Source: Jacaranda mimosifolia
Taxonomy: Eukaryota > Streptophyta > Magnoliopsida > Lamiales > Bignoniaceae
Direction: 5' to 3'
DNA: 64,000 nt
Assembly: GCA_018894105.1 (NCBI GenBank)
Contig: CM032123.1
Location: 25,025,744-25,089,743, forward strand
The position numbers and the translations under genes were made by a program. Positions 24,390 through 34,927 of this stretch are shown in pieces. Below the pieces are notes generated by a model. The model saw only the letters and a program-made list of their open reading frames with translations. It did no database searches and had not been told where the DNA came from. How positions within the stretch are numbered: the first letter of the stretch is position 1; each line of letters opens with the position of its first letter.

Positions 24390-26883
24390 TGTAACACCAC
24401 TGAAATTCAGTATTTTCGAAAATAAGAATTTAGAAATTAAGAGAATTATTGGTCGGATTTTAAGGCCCAAAAAAGAAATATAAAAGGACTCAATTGCGAG
24501 ATTTTGGAAATTTTGGGGTTAGATCGTAATTTTAAAGGATTAAATTGTTCATTTTCTTGACTTAAGGGGTGTGCATGGAAGAAAACTAGTCAACGGGGGC
24601 TTAGGAGAAATTTGTGGGACTTCATGGACTCAATTGAGGAGAGCTTCAATTCAGGGACTAAATCGAAATATAGGAAATTTTGATTTTTTTAAAACCAAAC
24701 GGGCAACAAGATTTTTCTCCACTTTTCCTTTCTTCTTTCTTCTTCTTTATTTCCTTCTCCAACTCAACCACCATCTTCTCTCCTTCGGCGAACCCAGACC
24801 AGTTTTACCTCCTCGACGTGACAATCACAACCGTGTAATCGGTTTGTGGTTTTGATACTCCAGTGGCAAGCTTTGGCATTTGGATTTAGTTGTACCTTTA
24901 ATATATATGTTGCATGTGTTGTACCTTTCTTAATTTAGCATTGTACCTTGCCAAGAATAGGAATTTAGGAAGAGATGATATGTTTATATATACGTATGTT
25001 GATCCCTATGCAAGGAGAACGGAAAAGTGGACCCGGCTTTATGCAAAATGCCAAAACTTGGATTTAAAATAGTATTAAGGATTATACTATAAGATTAAAT
25101 GTCATTTGATTAGGAATTGATTATGTAAGGATTAATCATATTGTGTAATTTGGGATTATGTCCATGACCTTGAAATAAGAATGAGATACCGTATTAATCA
25201 ATAAACTAGTGATTTTGGATTATTATGGTATAATTGTGATTAATAGAATTAAGTATGGATTTTGATTATAAATATTACTCTCTTGGTTAGGTGACGGAGA
25301 AGTGGGTCCCACAGATCAGTAGACGGCAGATTTTAATAGCTTTTTCTTAGACTGCGGAGGTAAGGGTCTGCCAATTTGGCCTTGAATATATCTATTTGTT
25401 CTTGCGAAAAAACCCTTGTGAGGGTTAAATGTGCTTGTACCGTACCTGCTCGTGTTCATTGAAATTTGTATTTGATTGAGTTCTTGATTGTTATCTGTTA
25501 TCTGATTTGAACACCCCTGTGAGGATTATCTTGGATATCGATTTTGCTTCTGTCTGTTCTGGCCCTAGAACTCCTATCTGTTATTTGTACCGTTCTATTA
25601 TTTGTTCTATTTGTTCTATTATCTGTTGCCTTGTCGGCATTTCTGTACTATTCTGAACTGTCTATTATCTGTCCGTACGTTGGTATTGATTCGTTCTGAC
25701 AGTAATCAATTATGTACCAAGATATGCCTGGGTAAGTTATGTACCAAGTTGTGCTTGGGTAAGTTCTGCACCAGGTTATCGTGTTTGGGTAAGTTAGTTT
25801 GATTGATATGTCATTGAATTGTTCTGTTGGTAATACCTTATGTACCAAGTTGATACGCCTGGGTAAGTTATGTACCAAGTTGTCATGCTCGGGTAAGTTC
25901 TGCACCAGGTTGTTATGCCTGGGTAAGTTCAGTTTGATTGGTGCCAGGTGGTTATGCCTAGGTAAGTTCGGTTTGATTTGTATAAGTTTGATTTGACTGG
26001 TAAGTTTTGTACCAGGTTGTTATGCCTAGGTAAGTTTAGTTTGAATGGTACTAGGCGGTTATACCTGGGAAAGTTTAGTTTGATTGTATAAGTTTGATCT
26101 GATATGCTTAGGTAAGTTTTGTACCAGGTTGTCATGTTTGGGTAAGTTAAGCACTAGGTTGTCACACTTGGGTACGTTTAGTCCATTTTATGTAAGGTTA
26201 AGTTCGGTACCATGCTTCTATGCTTGGGAAAGTTTAGTCTGATTGGAAAATACGTTTGATCTGGTTTGTTTATTTGAACGATTTCTGCTTTGTTCGATTG
26301 TCATGGACTGCTTGTCGGTCTTCTGATATGTTTTGCTTGACTATTGAATTATAATTTGATGAGTTGACTCTTCCTCAACATATTCTTTTTACGCTTATAG
26401 TTATCCCTCACTAAGTCCTTCGGACTTAACCCCTCGTTTATTTTGATTCTCTCAGACAGGGACTAAGGGAAGGATTTGGACTCAGATGGTTGTAAGTATA
26501 TTTTGTAATAGATCAGGTGTTGAATGTATATATGGCATCATCTGATAGCTAAGTATGGACGCGAGATGTCGTGATATGTCATGTTGATATGGATGACTTG
26601 TGGGATGTAAATATTTTGTTATATTAGAACATGAATCATGGCATTTACTTAATGGTTTATCGAGTTAATTAAGTTTGAATTCGGCTGCTTCTGATAAGTT
26701 GACTTTGAGATTTTGTGGTAGGTACCATAGTATTATGTGTTATATGTTACATGTTATTTAAGTTGGAATCTGCTGCTATTTCTGATGAGCTTGAAATGTT
26801 CGATTATTGTACTTTGGGTTCAGAATTTTTCATTAGAATGTTTTGATATCTCAGCTCTGGGTTAACCGGAGTGGGGTGTCACA
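24390..26883 (+). mobile_element. Solo LTR of a chromovirus-like gypsy element within CACTA
   Basis: The 2,494-bp segment begins TGTAACACCACTG and ends GGGGTGTCACA, the inverted-repeat ends of Tekay/Del-type chromovirus LTRs. It carries features shared with the solo LTR at 49.6-52.9 kb: a 'CCTTGTCGGCA' phrase near 25,628 and 'CCTCACTAAGTCCTTCGGACTTAACCCC' split as CCTCACTAAGTCC and GGACTTAACCCC near 26,406-26,432. No primer site or coding region follows, so internal DNA was removed by LTR recombination. Flanks TCATA and TTGTA match only 3/5, so the target duplication has decayed or been lost. Confidence 0.75.
25711..26240 (+). repeat. Short-unit tandem repeat with GGTAAGTT cores
   Basis: At least a dozen degenerate copies of a 28-32 bp unit, consensus about GTACCAGGTTGTTATGCCTG then GGTAAGTT. 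The block GGTAAGTT lies near 25,731, 25,758, 25,790, 25,862, 25,892, 25,922, 25,961, 26,030 and 26,111. Larger spacers with AGTTTGATT(T/G) occur between some units. It causes spurious open frames on both strands. Confidence 0.8.
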
Positions 26884-29800
26884 TTGTATATCTTATTTCA
26901 TCCCCTTTAAATTTAAAAACTAATTTTAATTTTTGTACTTTTATTTCTGTAATTTATTCTATTTTTTCATTTTTGTATATATATTATATATAAATATATA
27001 TTTATTTATTTATGTATTATATACATATATTTATCAATATATAATATTTACAAATATATATAGTGGTGTGGTAGAGAAATGCATGACATAAAACTTTCAT
27101 CAATCCTTTAGTACTTTTATAGTATAATATATATAAACAATGTTAAGTTTTCTAATAGTATTTATATAAACAAATAAAATTATTTTTACACCAATCATTT
27201 ACCACTAGGGTTTTAATACATTTCACATTTTCCTCCCATTTTTCTTCCCACTCACTCACTTGACTCATTGCCTGTCACCCGCTCATCGTTCACCATTCAC
27301 CACTCACCGTTTAACTTCACCGGACACCTCCCTTACTCACTCACTCACTACCGCTCGCTCACTCACTGTTCACCAACCACATTTCAGATTTTCCTCTCTC
27401 TTTTACTATGCGTTAATGGGTTTTAAGGATTCAGCTCCACCTCAACACGAAACTGCCCTATATGCTTTGTCTTGTTGGAGTAATTGGGTGTCCTTAGAAG
27501 CTAATTATTGATTACTCAAACATGGGTTGATTACAAATTTCAAATGTCCTTTTTAAGTTCTTGCTGCAAAATCCTCGGGTATAAAGCTTCTGCTGCAAAA
27601 TTTTCGCCTTCATCTGGGCTTTTTGCTTTTCTGTGTTGGTTTTTGTAGTTGCTCTTCTTGTTTAAAGTTTCTTCCTTTTTTGGGAAAAATTTCCTCTGGA
27701 GGTTGAGGGGGAAAAATCTGGTCTTGCCTCTTTCTTGGTGCATATGTGTGTGTGTGTGTGTATGTTTGTTTCTTTTTTTTTTCCTTTAAGAAAGCACAAG
27801 AATGCTAAGGGAATTTTATGTTTTATGTAAGAAGTTGAGCTTGTTAATTTGAGTGCTGGGAGGAAGAAAATGAAGTGCTGATCCTTTTTTCTCTTGGTGT
27901 ATGTGAGGATCACCTGTCTTAGGTTTGTTATGTTTTTTCTTTTTTGGTGTTGTTTTTGATTTTTTGGTAAATTGTGTGAGCAATGTGGGAATTCTTGGTC
28001 TAAATTAATGTGAAAAGAGGAATTCTGAATTTAGGATGTGATGTTTGAATGTTGGATGTATTTTTGGTTTTTTATTCGATTTTACAATTTCACATAGGTT
28101 TTCAGAATATACTTTTGTTGATACACCAACCGTGGGCACCAATTTATATGTGGAGTCAATGATTTACAATTTTTGTTAGGTTTCATTTTGTGTGGTCAAA
28201 GTTCTTAATTTTAGTTCCTTGGTTGAAAAATTCTACTTTTATGTGAGTGAAGTGTTACATAACATATTCTCTAATCTTGGCTTGTGTGTAACCTTTTTGA
28301 GATTGATTCTTTACTAGAAATAATCACCTTAGCTTTATCCCATCGGCTTGAAAGGGCAATTATATGCCAGATCACGTGTCCACACACAAAGATTCATATT
28401 CATTCTCCAAATACACATACACACATTTGGAGACAGAACTTACAAGTAAAGAGTAGCAGGAATAGCAGAACTATGCCACAAGACTTGTTATCCATGTTTG
28501 AGATTGAAGTTCAGATTGATTTATTGAAGATGATTTCCCAAAAATTGAAGCCACAATAGTTTGACATGTGGTCTTGCAGTTGTTCCTCTATACAACATCA
28601 TGATCGCTAACAACCATGTTTATCCTCTATACATAAAGTATAGGATATATATATATGTCTTCCTCTTCTTTTAAGCTCTGTTTATATCATTTATTTTCCC
28701 TCTCAACATATATATATGTCTTCCTCATCTTTTAAGCTCTGTTTATATCATTTATTTTCCCTCTCAACATGGATAAAGGACATCTCAAATTTATTCAACT
28801 TTTTTGAACTGTTTAAGTGTATGTTTGTGTGTTTATAGACATGCATATATATATATATAAGCTATCAAGGATGGGGTCAGCAACCGGATGCGGAGGTGTG
28901 AGAAAGAAAGACGAAAAAAGGAGAAAAAGTTGTAGGAAAGAAGAAATATGTAGAAAACAGAGGAGGGGGAGATGGAGAGCAGAGTATAAAGAGATCTCAT
29001 TGAATTGGAACTCTAACGTAATCACGAGACTCTTAAACTGCTTCTTTCTTATTTTCTGGTAAGGAAATTTAAAATACAGATTTAGGGACATTGGATTTTG
29101 TTTGTGTGAAAGACAAAAGGTAGATTTCTTTTTGTTTATTTAGGGGTGTAATAATAAATACTATGTTGCTAGAATTAGACCAATTTGAGCTATGGAAGTT
29201 ATGTTTTCTATACAAATATTGGCATAGGCAAAATAAAGTAAGTATGTGGTCATAAATATAATTATGCAACTATTAGTTTGAGGAAATATAAATTAATTAA
29301 TGATGAATGCTGCCTCTTTTTCTCTTTGTTGCTTTCTTAAAATTTGGGCAATTAATTTTTTTTTTATAATTTTTTTTAAATTCACCATTCGAAATTTTAA
29401 AGAGTTATATTGATGCTTATTAATTCTTTTTCCTTGTTATACAGAGGGTTTGTTTTTTATAGTTGGTATAAATTTCTTGATTTTATAGTTCCATGTCACT
29501 ACATATCATAAAACTTTTGATAAATTTGCAATTGAAAAATATGCTCAAGGTAGATGAAATATTTGAAATTACAATTTAATTAAAACCCCCAAATTATGTA
29601 GAGATAAATCCACATGGGGTTTGGGAAATGAGTGTAAGCCTGGAGCCAACTATAGTACGGATACATATGCCACAAATGTAGAGATTTATAAGTAAATTCA
29701 AATTATTGAGGGATGAAAACACATTAATTGCCTGAGGGTTTGGGATACTACTGCTTTCTTTTTCTTCTTTTTTCTGATAGGGAATTCAAATATCAAGTCA

Positions 29801-30600
29801 ACTTACGTTTGCTTCTGTGTGAGTTCTTTTTTTCTTTTCCTTATCAATTCACATATTTCTAAAACACCTATCATGTGCAATCCATCTTCGAGTGTGTCCC
29901 CTAATGCTATCTTTCGTTTTTAAGGAAAACACTTAAAAATATATATTTTCGAATGACAAGACTTTGTGCTTTACTCTTGGATTCATTTCTTTTATTTTTT
30001 CTTCTACTCCCTAATCACCAAAGTCCATGAGATCTAACATTAAGGATTCTATGAGCTATGGTCAGTTTTCTAGTTTGTTTTTTGTTTTTTTTTCCCTTTA
30101 ATGTATTTTGCAAGATTCCTTTGGTCCAAATCCTTAAATTCACTTATATTAGTGTAAGAGAGCCTATAATCAAGCCTATAATCAAAGCCAACCATTTTTT
30201 TTCTCTTTTTTATATTTACTCTAAGGCAAGTCATCTAAAGCTGCCAGGTTAAAAGTTACTGTTCACATGGCAACATTCACAAGAACCTATGAGAACTTTC
30301 AAAAGCTTCAGTTTAATGGCATATATATTTCATTAGAATATAAAGCCATAATTGCATAATTTTCATATCCAAAATGCAATCTTCATAGTTTAACCACATT
30401 AGTCAATCTAGTCTCTATATATCTATAGGTTCTCCAGTTTGTCTTGAAGGACATATCAACTAAGAATCAATTTTTTGACCTTTTTGATGTGACCCTCAAA
30501 TCTTTCTTCTCAACTTAGTTTCCTTTGTGTATGTCTGCTACAATTTCTACTTTTTGATATCAAAACACTAATACAATTATTTGCTCAAAAATAATTTTTT
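26884..30600. other. CACTA interior between the solo LTR and the TNPA-like gene
   Basis: Mostly AT-rich and noncoding. At 27,230-27,400 there is a C-rich 'CTCACTCACT' stretch that looks like a plant 5' untranslated region, followed by ATGGGTTTTAAGG at 27,416 opening a 31-codon frame (MGFKDSAPPQHETALYALS). Farther on are a TG microsatellite (27,744-27,761), a 61-bp tandem duplication (28,648-28,769) and a basic frame at 28,871 (MGSATGCGGVRKKDEK). None matches a family I recognise. A captured host-gene piece is possible for 27.2-28.6 kb but not demonstrated. Confidence 0.35.
28648..28769. repeat. 61-bp tandem duplication
   Basis: Two copies of a unit beginning ATATATATGTCTTCCTC and ending CATTTATTTTCCCTCTCAAC, differing at one base or so (TCTT versus ATCT). 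The near identity implies a recent duplication. Confidence 0.9.
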
Positions 30601-30635
30601 TATTTTGGTGTCCATTGTACATGTGTGTGCATTAG

Positions 30636-32587
30636 GAGTGACATTGGGTTAGATCGAGTTTTAAAGAGGCCGATCAAGTATTCTTCCTATTTGTCTAATA
30701 GAATTGGTATTATTCTTCGGCACAGTCTTGAACTTGATTGGAAAAAAGTTTCAGAACATGATAAATTGCCTGTGTATGCTAGACTAGATGTAAGTTCATT
30801 ACCTATTTGATAAAATTTTAAGTTTTCCATTTATTATATCCAAATGGATATTCATTATCTTAATGATTGACTTTGTGTCTAATTTAATGTATTCCTAGCA
30901 ATGGTTTTCAATCAAATGATGACAGATCAATCCTATAGTCACAATGTATGTAGACAACATGTTTGCTAAGAGCTACAAGCATTATAAGGGAAGATTAAGT
31001 GAGATATAAAAGAAAATGGTTCAAAGTGGTGTGGATCCAAGGAGTAAGGTGCCTTTTGATTGGATCCCACAAGACAAATGGTTGGGATTATGTGAAGTCT
31101 TTGGAGATGCTAAGTTTTAGGTATTTGGTTACATAATAACTAATATTAGGGCTTCTATTTATTGCATGTCGATGAAGAACAATTACCTTTTCTTTTTAGC
31201 TGCTAAGTTTTTGTTCTTTTTATTTTTTGGATGTTGATGTATTTCATCTTTACAAGTAGATGGGATAAATGCTTGAATTCTAAATGTTGGTTTGGTTTTG
31301 ATTATTATTTGATGTCATTTTTTGTTGCAAATTTTTGTTCCTTTTCTTTTATTAGATGCTGTGTATTTGATTTTTTTGTAAGTAGACGGGGTAAATGTTA
31401 GTTTGCTTTTGTTGGTTATTTGATGTAATTATTTTTTACATTATTTTTATTATTTTTCTTTAATTGGATGTTGATGCATTTTATTTTTGTAAGTAGATGG
31501 GATAAACGTTGGGATTCTAAATGTTGGATTAATTTTGTTGGTCATTTCATATAATTATTTGTTGCATGTAATTAAGACAAATTGAAGCTCTATTTCAGCA
31601 TGAAAGTAATCGTAGTTTTAGCTTGAAACTAGGCTCAAACTCTATCCAGTTTTACCTCAATTTCAGGATGACATCAACGTGTAGGTTCAAGGTGAAAATG
31701 ATCTTAAACGAGACAAATTTTCAGCTCAACTTTGAGCTGAAAATGAGGATAGTTTTGAGGGCAAATTTGAGCTGAAACTGACCTAAGTATGGTCAGTTTA
31801 AGCTTAAAATTGAGATTTAGCCTTTAATTTCAAGCTGAAATTTGCTATGTTTGGGCTTTAAGCCGGGGTGCACTTTAAAACATATCAAGTTGAAATTGAT
31901 ATAAGTTTGTTTTTCTACATCTTCACATAATTATATTTAAATGTAGGTAAGGTTGAAGATCAATGCAGGAAATAGAGCACATATGCCATACTCTCATACA
32001 TCTGGTTCTAAACCATTCATTGTACGATTAATGGAAATGGTAATATATCATTTTAACTTTCTTTTATTTATATTTTCTCTTGTTATTATATAAAGTTCTA
32101 TACTAAAACTTTTACTTACAATTGCAAAGGAAAATCAAAGCGCAGTGGACAATTTTGGAGTCACTCATATGAAGAAAGGTAGTAGAGAGTATGTGACTGC
32201 TATAGCTGCGAACAAGCATGTGAGTTCATATTCTATAATAAAACGTCCCCTATATTTAAGTATATACTTATATATATATTTGTGCTCGTGACAAATGAAA
32301 TGAGAAGGAGAAGGGATGAAGTACTAGAAAAAGGACTCCAGGAAGTTTCTAAAAGGGACATTATTAAGGAGTCATTAGGCACACGGACGAGATATGAGAG
32401 AGGCATGGATCATGGAATTGTACCATCTAAAGGCAGCAAGAAGATGAGACTTCAAGTTATACAACTTGAAGTAATGAAGGAGAAATTGAGCAAAGTTGAA
32501 AATAACTTAGAAAGTGCATTGGATCTCATCAAAACTCAACAAGAGCAATACCAACAGCAAGCCTTAAAGACGATCAGACCTAGCTGA
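30636..32587 (+). pseudogene. TNPA-like transposase of the CACTA element (Ptta/En/Spm type), broken
   Basis: Five in-phase exons can be traced: 30,636-30,789, 30,926-31,120, 31,947-32,039, 32,130-32,219 and about 32,285-32,587. They encode the core of the plant Ptta/En/Spm transposase family (Pfam Transposase_24): ELDWKKVSEHDKLPVYARLD, then FDWIPQDKWLGLCEVFGDAK, YSHTSGSKPFIVR, VTHMKKGSREYV and a carboxy-terminal coiled coil (LEVMKEKLSKVENNLESAL). GT donors and AG acceptors fit except before the last exon, where no clear acceptor is seen. Two in-frame stops (exon 2, at ATA TAA AAG and TTT TAG) both fit C-to-T changes from Gln codons. Amino-terminal exons were not found. TNPA binds subterminal repeats at both ends of CACTA elements. 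Confidence 0.8.
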
Positions 32588-33649
32588 AGTAACTTTTGTT
32601 GGCGTTGCAAGACAAACTCACTTGAAGGTAAGTATGTCCTTATGATGTAATATGATTTTACTTGAACTTTGTGCATATGGAATTTTGTGATAATCAAAAA
32701 TTAAGAATAACAAATTTAGAGTTATGAACATTGAGGCCTTATATTGTTGTTTTATTTGATTGTTTGTCATTTATCATGTGTAGAATGATTAGCTGAGTTG
32801 AATTAAGTTATAAGAATTATAATTTTCAGAATTTTACCGTGCTTTATTTTAACATGTGAATTCTCATATATGTAAATAATTGGAAGAACTTTTAGTTTGG
32901 AGATTATTATGGGCTTTTCCATTTAAAGTCGTGTTATTAGAAAAAAATATGATACGATACATATTGTTTAAACTCATTTGGCAATATAGCTAATGATTAA
33001 ATGAAATGTATTTTTATATTTAACATTATCTCTATAATATTTTGTGTATTTGATGTTGGATAAGAGATGGTATCATACAAATCTCTTATTACAACTTCCT
33101 TCCATGAATTGTGCTATTATTTTGTGAAGCTTTTTTGATGTTATATTAAACCTTTGTTTTTCCTATTACCATACTTACCCAATTTAAGAAAAAATAGATG
33201 TGTAGTGATTGGTTAAACATATGTAATATCTAATTTGATGTTCTTTATATTCACAGTGTGTTGTGCAATCATTTTTTGCAGATTGTCAGAAGTAGCCCTC
33301 TTTCTAATAAAGTTGACGAGAATTAAGGAAGATATTTTGGAAATCTCTTTTGTCACTTGAACAATAATACTTCTTCAAAACTTAACACTTTTTTTTGATT
33401 GATATATCCATTTGGTTATCTTGGTTTTGGTTGGTAGCTTGAATTTAGGGTTAATGTTTCGAAATTATACATATGTCTAGGGATGGATGAATGTGGTAAG
33501 TGTTATGTCTATGGATGGATGGATGGATGTGCTTACTCTTTTGTTTATTGAAGGAATGATATGAATTGTTTATATTTAGGACGTTAGTATACTTCAAATT
33601 TGAATTTCTTCTACAATTTCATATCTAAATTGAGCTATTGAACAGGGGG
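32588..33649. other. CACTA interior downstream of the TNPA-like gene
   Basis: AT-rich noncoding sequence, presumably the gene's 3' region and spacer. A short ATGG microsatellite lies at about 33,512-33,530. No gene seen. Confidence 0.4.
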
Positions 33650-34400
33650 AAAAAACACTTCTTGTAACGAAAGTATATTGTTACAAAACCAATTTATTGG
33701 TAACAAAATTTATTTGTCACTTTTCTTAATCGTAACAAACTAATTTGATGTGTCCGTAACGAATTGTTTTACTTATTTGTAATGAATTATTTACTAATTC
33801 ATAACAAATAATTAGCCATTCTTAATCAAGAAATTAATTATTTATAACCAATGCATTGCTTATTTGTAACAAAATATAATCCTCTTATAAGTCATAGGTA
33901 ACTAAACATTTAGTTGCATATACTAATTGTAACAAAACTCTTAATATCTTTGTAACGAAATTGTTAGTTATGTATTCTATTAGTAACAAGAAACTCATTC
34001 AAATTAAAATATTTATTTAACTAATCGTAACTAAATATTTTGTTACGAAAACAATTTGCAATGATACTAAATTAAATAAATAATAATATTATAATATACA
34101 TTGGTAATGAAAAATAAAAGGCGACAAAACTGTCAACGTTTTGGTAACTAAGTATTTCGTTACGCTATAGAAATATATTATAACTAACATTGTTTTGTCA
34201 CTAATACCAAACTTTTGGTGACAATAAATTTCGCCGCCATAAGGTCATCATTCATAACGAACCATAATGTTCGTTATAAATACTTTTAACGATGGGCTTT
34301 AATACACGAAACTTCAGTAACGAAAAATTCGTTACCAATAGTATAAGATAATGAATTTTAGCGTTATGGTAATGAAATGTGTTGTTACTAAAAGTGTAAT
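33650..34400. repeat. Right subterminal repeats of the CACTA element
   Basis: Dense copies of GTAAC(A/G/T)AA and TTTGTTAC in both orientations over about 750 bp (for example near 33,664, 33,682, 33,700, 33,731, 33,867, 33,929, 33,952, 34,042, 34,318 and 34,384). They mirror the left end, at higher number. Confidence 0.8.
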
Positions 34401-34927
34401 TTGTTGTAGTGAATAGAAATGCCAATGATTAATTATTCAAGTAGATGAATTAATTAATTTGTGAGTAGGATAGGAATATACATGCTTACCTTAGGTAGTT
34501 AGTTGAGTGGCACAACCCCATCCGTAATTTATATAATTTGCACAGGAATATAGTGAGTTGAATAAGTTAGAGACTTGATGGTAGGTAATTCAGAAAAACT
34601 CCATAATTGCATGGGACTTAAGACTAATAACTTGTTATTAATTTTATAGGGAGAAAATTATGTAATCAACCTATTTGATTGATGAAATCATAACTCTAGG
34701 CTTTTATATTGTAGTAGAAAACTTAATTAATACACTTTTCTTATTTTAATTAGTTTAGTTTTAATTCCTACTTAATTAGTTTTTGTTTGAATAAGACAAG
34801 TGTTTGAAAATTAGTTATTAGTAGCAAACAATTTAGTTCCTCATGGGATCAACACTCTTCTCATCACATTATTACTTGTTGTGAGACGTGCACTTGCGTG
34901 ATTATTTACATTATTCGTTTTGCACAC

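Larger units (their letters stand above)
19639..34411. mobile_element. Large CACTA (En/Spm) transposon, 14.8 kb
   Basis: Ends are CACTACAATAATTGCATTTC on the left and, read inward from the right, CACTACAACAAATTACACTT, the diagnostic CACTA inverted repeat. Both ends carry clustered subterminal GTAACAAA/TTTGTTAC repeats. Adjacent 3-bp sequences are TAT (19,636-19,638) and AAT (34,412-34,414), a 2/3 match where CACTA elements make a 3-bp duplication. Inside are a broken TNPA-like gene (30.6-32.6 kb), a solo gypsy LTR (24.4-26.9 kb) and long AT-rich repeats. No TNPD (Transposase_21) frame was recognised, so the element cannot move itself. Confidence 0.9.
18958..34927 (+). mobile_element. 3' LTR of the Athila-like element, split by a CACTA transposon
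   Basis: The LTR begins at about 18,958 (TGTTAAGTCC), runs to 19,638, and resumes at 34,412 to about 34,927 (TTCGTTTTGCACA), giving roughly 1.2 kb without the insertion. The end phrase CATGGGATCAACACTCTT... GTGCACTTGCG (34,845-34,900) resembles ends of Athila-type LTRs. No primer site follows, which agrees with this being a 3' LTR. The outer border is approximate because the 5' LTR is not in view. Confidence 0.5.

Noticed and set aside
25602..26135. Overlapping open frames on both strands
   Set aside because: By-products of the tandem repeat with GGTAAGTT; both strands open because units lack stops.
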